64,000 nucleotides of DNA from Lentisalinibacter salinarum (GTDB lineage: Bacteria > Pseudomonadota > Gammaproteobacteria > Steroidobacterales > Woeseiaceae): assembly GCF_040706555.1 (NCBI RefSeq), contig NZ_JAPDRH010000003.1:744001-808000 (forward strand), written 5' to 3'. The notes under the pieces are model-generated. The model searched no databases. It worked only from the letters and a program-made list of their open reading frames with translations, and was not told where the DNA came from. Below, piece after piece: positions 61,618-64,000 of the stretch. A program made the translations under genes and the position numbers. Position 1 is the stretch's first letter. Every line of letters begins with the position of its first letter.

Positions 61618-62142
61618 TCAGGCGCCCTCGCCCACCATGGCGAGTTGTTCGGACGGCTTCTGCAGCACCGCCAGCGAGATGCGGCCATAGTCCGCATCGC
61701 TGCACGTACGCATCACCCGCTTCAGCAGACTGTAGGAGATGTCCCGGTCACCCATGATCGTGACCTGACGCTGGGCGATATCCTCTTCCGCCGTTTTCCT
61801 CAGTACGCGGTCGTTCTGTGACTGGAGGGCCGCTTTCAACGGCGCGATCACGTGCTCCTTCTGCGCCATGGCCTCCTCGATCGTGATCACCGGCGTTCCC
61901 TGCACGAGGATCTCCGTCTCTGAGACGAGGATCACCACCGTCTCTTCCGCCTTCTCCTCGGCGATGGATTCCGGTAGCTGTACGTCCCTGGCGTTCGGCA
62001 ACACCTCCACCTCGCTGGAGTTCACCAGCAGGAAGAACACGAGAATGGTGAAGATGTCCATCAACGAAACCAGGTTGAGGCCCTTCGAGTCCTTATAGCG
62101 CTTGTGGCGCCGGTCCATGCGTTTGGCGCGATCGGAATGCAT
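61618..62142 (-). CDS. ExbD/TolR family protein (second copy)
   Basis: A 174-residue inner-membrane protein: basic N-terminus, one transmembrane helix (LVSLMDIFTILVFFLLVNSS) with the proton-path aspartate, and a periplasmic domain (VVILVSETEILVQGTPVITIEEA). It pairs with the TolQ/ExbB-like protein to form the stator. It lies three bases after the first ExbD/TolR gene. Confidence 0.88.
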   Translation of the reverse strand: MHSDRAKRMDRRHKRYKDSKGLNLVSLMDIFTILVFFLLVNSSEVEVLPNARDVQLPESIAEEKAEETVVILVSETEILVQGTPVITIEEAMAQKEHVIAPLKAALQSQNDRVLRKTAEEDIAQRQVTIMGDRDISYSLLKRVMRTCSDADYGRISLAVLQKPSEQLAMVGEGA

Positions 62143-62145
62143 CGG

Positions 62146-62652
62146 TCAGGCTCCTTCCTGGCGGGCCACGGCGTCGCCGATGGCGATCTCGGGGAACAGC
62201 TCGGCCTTGACGAGACTGCCGCCGCGCACCTGCTCGGCTACGCGGACCTTGTCGATCACCTGCACGATGACGTCGTAGGAGATGTCCGGCTCCAGCAGCA
62301 GGGTCGCATCCAGCTTCTCGGGGAAGCGCGCCTTGATCTGCTGCAGCTTCTCGGCCATCGCCAGAAGGTCGTAGCCCTCGTCGGTGTTGGGGATACGCGA
62401 TAGCAGGCCCTGGTTGCGGTCACCGATCTCGATCATGTCCGTGCGCACGGTGATCTCCAGCGTCAGCGTCTGCTGGGGTTCGGCGGCGGCCCCGGAAGAG
62501 GAGCCCGGCAGGTTCAGTTCCAGAACCGCCAGTCGCGAGAACACCGCCGTAATCAGCAGGAACGGCACCAGGATCACCATCAGGTTCATGAACGCGGTGA
62601 TGTTGAGCTCCGCCGTCTCGATGTGACGCCGGGGCCTGCGGTTGCGGATCAT
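62146..62652 (-). CDS. ExbD/TolR family protein (first copy)
   Basis: A 168-residue protein with basic start (MIRNRRPRRHIETAELNIT), a transmembrane helix (AFMNLMVILVPFLLITAVF) and a periplasmic domain. The transmembrane segment carries asparagine (FMNLM) where the functional aspartate of ExbD/TolR is expected, so this copy may be structural while the second copy carries the proton. It overlaps the ExbB gene (ATGA 62649-62652). Confidence 0.86.
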   Translation of the reverse strand: MIRNRRPRRHIETAELNITAFMNLMVILVPFLLITAVFSRLAVLELNLPGSSSGAAAEPQQTLTLEITVRTDMIEIGDRNQGLLSRIPNTDEGYDLLAMAEKLQQIKARFPEKLDATLLLEPDISYDVIVQVIDKVRVAEQVRGGSLVKAELFPEIAIGDAVARQEGA

Positions 62653-63302
62653 GCTGCCTCCGTGCCCTTGCCTTCGCGCTCCGTGATGGCATTCAGGAAT
62701 TTCACCGAGGCCATCTCCAGACTGTCGACGATCTTGTTCGTCTTCGTCTGCAGCACCGTGTGGATGAGCAGCAGCGGGATGGCCACCATCAGGCCGAATG
62801 CCGTCGTGTTCATCGCCACCGAGATGCTCGCCGACAGCATGTCCGCCTTCTCGGCCGGGTTGGCGTTGGCCACCGCCGTGAAGGCGCGAATCAGGCCGAT
62901 GATGGTGCCGAGCAGGCCGAGCAGCGTGGCGATGTTCGCCAGCGTCGCCAGGTAGTGGGTACGCTGCTCGAGTCGTGGCAGCACCTCCATCATGCTCTCC
63001 TCCATGGCCTTCTCGATGTCGTCCCGGCGGCGGGCCGAGCGTATGCGATACAGGCCGTAGGTGAGGATGGTGCCGATAGCCGCCTTGGACTTACTGGTCA
63101 GCTCCACCGCCTTCTGGAAGTTGCCGGCCTTGAGATAGGGCACGATCTTGTTCCAGAGCTGACGGTTGGAAGCACCGGAATAGGTAAGATACAGATACCG
63201 CTCGATGGCGATCGCCATACCGATCGCGAACACGATCAGGATGGGGTACATGAATTCGCCCCCGTCCTGGAAAAAACGCACTACGGCGCCGAACATATCC
63301 AT
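62649..63302 (-). CDS. MotA/TolQ/ExbB family proton channel protein
   Basis: A 217-residue protein with three transmembrane segments: FMYPILIVFAIGMAIAIERYLYL, then LATLANIATLLGLLGTIIGLIRAF and MNTTAFGLMVAIPLLLIHTVL. The long cytoplasmic loop between the first two contains KSKAAIGTILTYGLYRIRSARRR. It forms the proton-driven motor with the two ExbD/TolR proteins. It is the first motor gene, 38 bases after the 142-residue exported protein. Confidence 0.9.
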   Translation of the reverse strand: MDMFGAVVRFFQDGGEFMYPILIVFAIGMAIAIERYLYLTYSGASNRQLWNKIVPYLKAGNFQKAVELTSKSKAAIGTILTYGLYRIRSARRRDDIEKAMEESMMEVLPRLEQRTHYLATLANIATLLGLLGTIIGLIRAFTAVANANPAEKADMLSASISVAMNTTAFGLMVAIPLLLIHTVLQTKTNKIVDSLEMASVKFLNAITEREGKGTEAA

Positions 63303-63340
63303 TTGATTGCTCCTCTAGTAATCAAACTTGTAATCAAACG

Positions 63341-63769
63341 TCATTGCGAACTGCCGGCATCGCTGCCGGACTCATCGCCGGCCTCCGGGCCGGCATACAG
63401 GTTCTGGTAGTAGCCCACCTGGCGGAGGAAGACCTCCCTGTCCACGGGTGCGAGCACCTCGTCCAGGAGGCTGTTGACCGGGCGGCCGACCAGGTCGCCG
63501 AGGTCGGATGTCTTCCACGGGACGATGTAGAGCACCTTCGGCAGCTCCCGGTTGCCGGTGATCTCGGTGCGCTCCAGGTCCAGTTCGTCCATCACCCGTG
63601 CCTCGCCGCGGACCGGCGGCGCCGGCGTCTCCGTCGACAGCGCCTCACCCGACACGGCCGGCTCCACCGCGTCCCGCTCGTCGCTCTCTTGCGCGCCGAG
63701 GGGGGCGAATGCGGGGGCGGCCAGCAGGAACAGCACCGGCAGCAGGCGCATGGCGGGCGCACAGCGCAT
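63341..63769 (-). CDS. Small exported protein of the ExbBD cluster
   Basis: A 142-residue protein with a signal peptide (LLPVLFLLAAPAFAPLGAQ), a low-complexity acidic middle, and a conserved-looking C-terminal half (RELPKVLYIVPWKTSDLGDLVGRPVNSLLDEVLAPVDREVFLRQVGYY) that is probably folded. Its ATG shares bases with the TPR gene stop (TGATG). Function unknown; position suggests a periplasmic part of the TonB-like system. The longer frame to 63829 is rejected because the signal peptide starts at 63769. Confidence 0.75.
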   Translation of the reverse strand: MRCAPAMRLLPVLFLLAAPAFAPLGAQESDERDAVEPAVSGEALSTETPAPPVRGEARVMDELDLERTEITGNRELPKVLYIVPWKTSDLGDLVGRPVNSLLDEVLAPVDREVFLRQVGYYQNLYAGPEAGDESGSDAGSSQ

Positions 63770-64000
63770 CAGTCGGCCCTCGCCGACTGGGTCTCGATGC
63801 CGAGACGCCGCCTGATATCCACTATCCACATCGCCACCCTGTCGTCGCCTCCACTGGTGAGCGCCTGGTACTTCTCGTAATGGATCAGCGCCGTTTCCGG
63901 GCTGCCCAGATACAGGTCGTTGAGTACGCCGAGATTGAAGTGTGCCAACGGGTACCCGGGATCCGCTGTGACGGCTTTCAAATAAGCGGCCTCCGCTTCC
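63769..64000 (-). CDS. TPR-repeat protein (partial, runs off the window)
   Basis: Only the C-terminal 77 residues are present; the gene starts beyond position 64000. The visible part is a TPR motif (LKAVTADPGYPLAHFNLGVLNDLYLGSPETALIHYEKYQAL) and a short tail. It reads into the exported-protein gene with a one-base overlap. TPR proteins often scaffold envelope complexes, which fits the ExbB/ExbD/AgmX cluster. Confidence 0.82.
   Translation of the reverse strand, partial: EAEAAYLKAVTADPGYPLAHFNLGVLNDLYLGSPETALIHYEKYQALTSGGDDRVAMWIVDIRRRLGIETQSARAD

Overview
The window is GC-rich, almost fully coding chromosomal DNA from a free-living Gram-negative bacterium, most likely a marine or halotolerant gammaproteobacterium. 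The evidence is two TonB-dependent receptors, outer-membrane proteins (porin, MipA/OmpV-like), an ExbB/ExbD/TonB-like cluster, a GlnB-type PII protein and a very large set of acyl-CoA genes. I cannot name a genus. I saw no rRNA, tRNA, CRISPR array, transposase or phage gene.

Layout. 0-7.5 kb: a DUF3604 protein, an Oar-like TonB-dependent receptor with its own promoter and leader hairpin, and an MltB-type lytic transglycosylase. 7.5-17.6 kb: a leftward seven-gene operon (TetR regulator, thiolase, FadJ-like multifunctional enzyme, PaaG-like crotonase, acyl-CoA dehydrogenase, SDR, alpha-methylacyl-CoA racemase-like protein), divergent from a cytochrome P450 and a VOC protein. The shared promoter holds two perfect palindromes. 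Together these look like a pathway that oxidises a methyl-branched lipid or isoprenoid chain and then beta-oxidises it. 17.9-22.4 kb: a porin, a TupBCA-type tungstate ABC transporter and an HTH/periplasmic-binding-like regulator.

22.4-26.2 kb: mostly single genes, some visibly less GC-rich (small membrane protein, TfoX-like, GNAT, Asp/Glu racemase-like, cupin, SDR). 26.2-35 kb: a leftward operon with fused B12-dependent isobutyryl-CoA mutase (IcmF), crotonase, thioesterase and SDR, divergent from an acyl-CoA ligase, TetR and outer-membrane protein set whose reading frames overlap. 35-48.2 kb: SEL1-like, DUF1330, crotonase and YceI genes, then a leftward operon (alpha/beta hydrolase, HSDL2-like SDR, ACAD10/11-like phosphotransferase, crotonase, MaoC hydratase, PQQ alcohol dehydrogenase). 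Divergent from it is a rightward set: SMP-30 lactonase, Rieske ferredoxin, an alpha/beta-fold protein lacking its nucleophile, and a CoA-transferase.

48.2-55.6 kb: housekeeping-type singles (two NUDIX, HDOD, RutE-like nitroreductase, 2Fe-2S ferredoxin, MBL hydrolase, GlnB) and a second TonB-dependent receptor with two GntR-like operator candidates. 55.6-60.5 kb: a tightly overlapping six-gene operon (CofC-like transferase, VTT membrane protein, MerA-like flavoprotein, family-2 glycosyltransferase, small unknown protein, radical SAM enzyme). It is the best candidate in the window for an incompletely described biosynthetic system. It is followed by a long inverted-repeat element whose arm also occurs, diverged, at 7.4 kb. 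60.7-64 kb: a leftward energy-transduction cluster (TPR protein running off the window, small exported protein, ExbB/TolQ, two ExbD/TolR, AgmX/TonB-like protein).

Themes: heavy investment in acyl-CoA catabolism of branched or cyclic compounds, TonB-dependent import, and extensive translational coupling (repeated ATGA/GTGA overlaps). All functions are inferred from sequence motifs read by eye; substrates are inferences.
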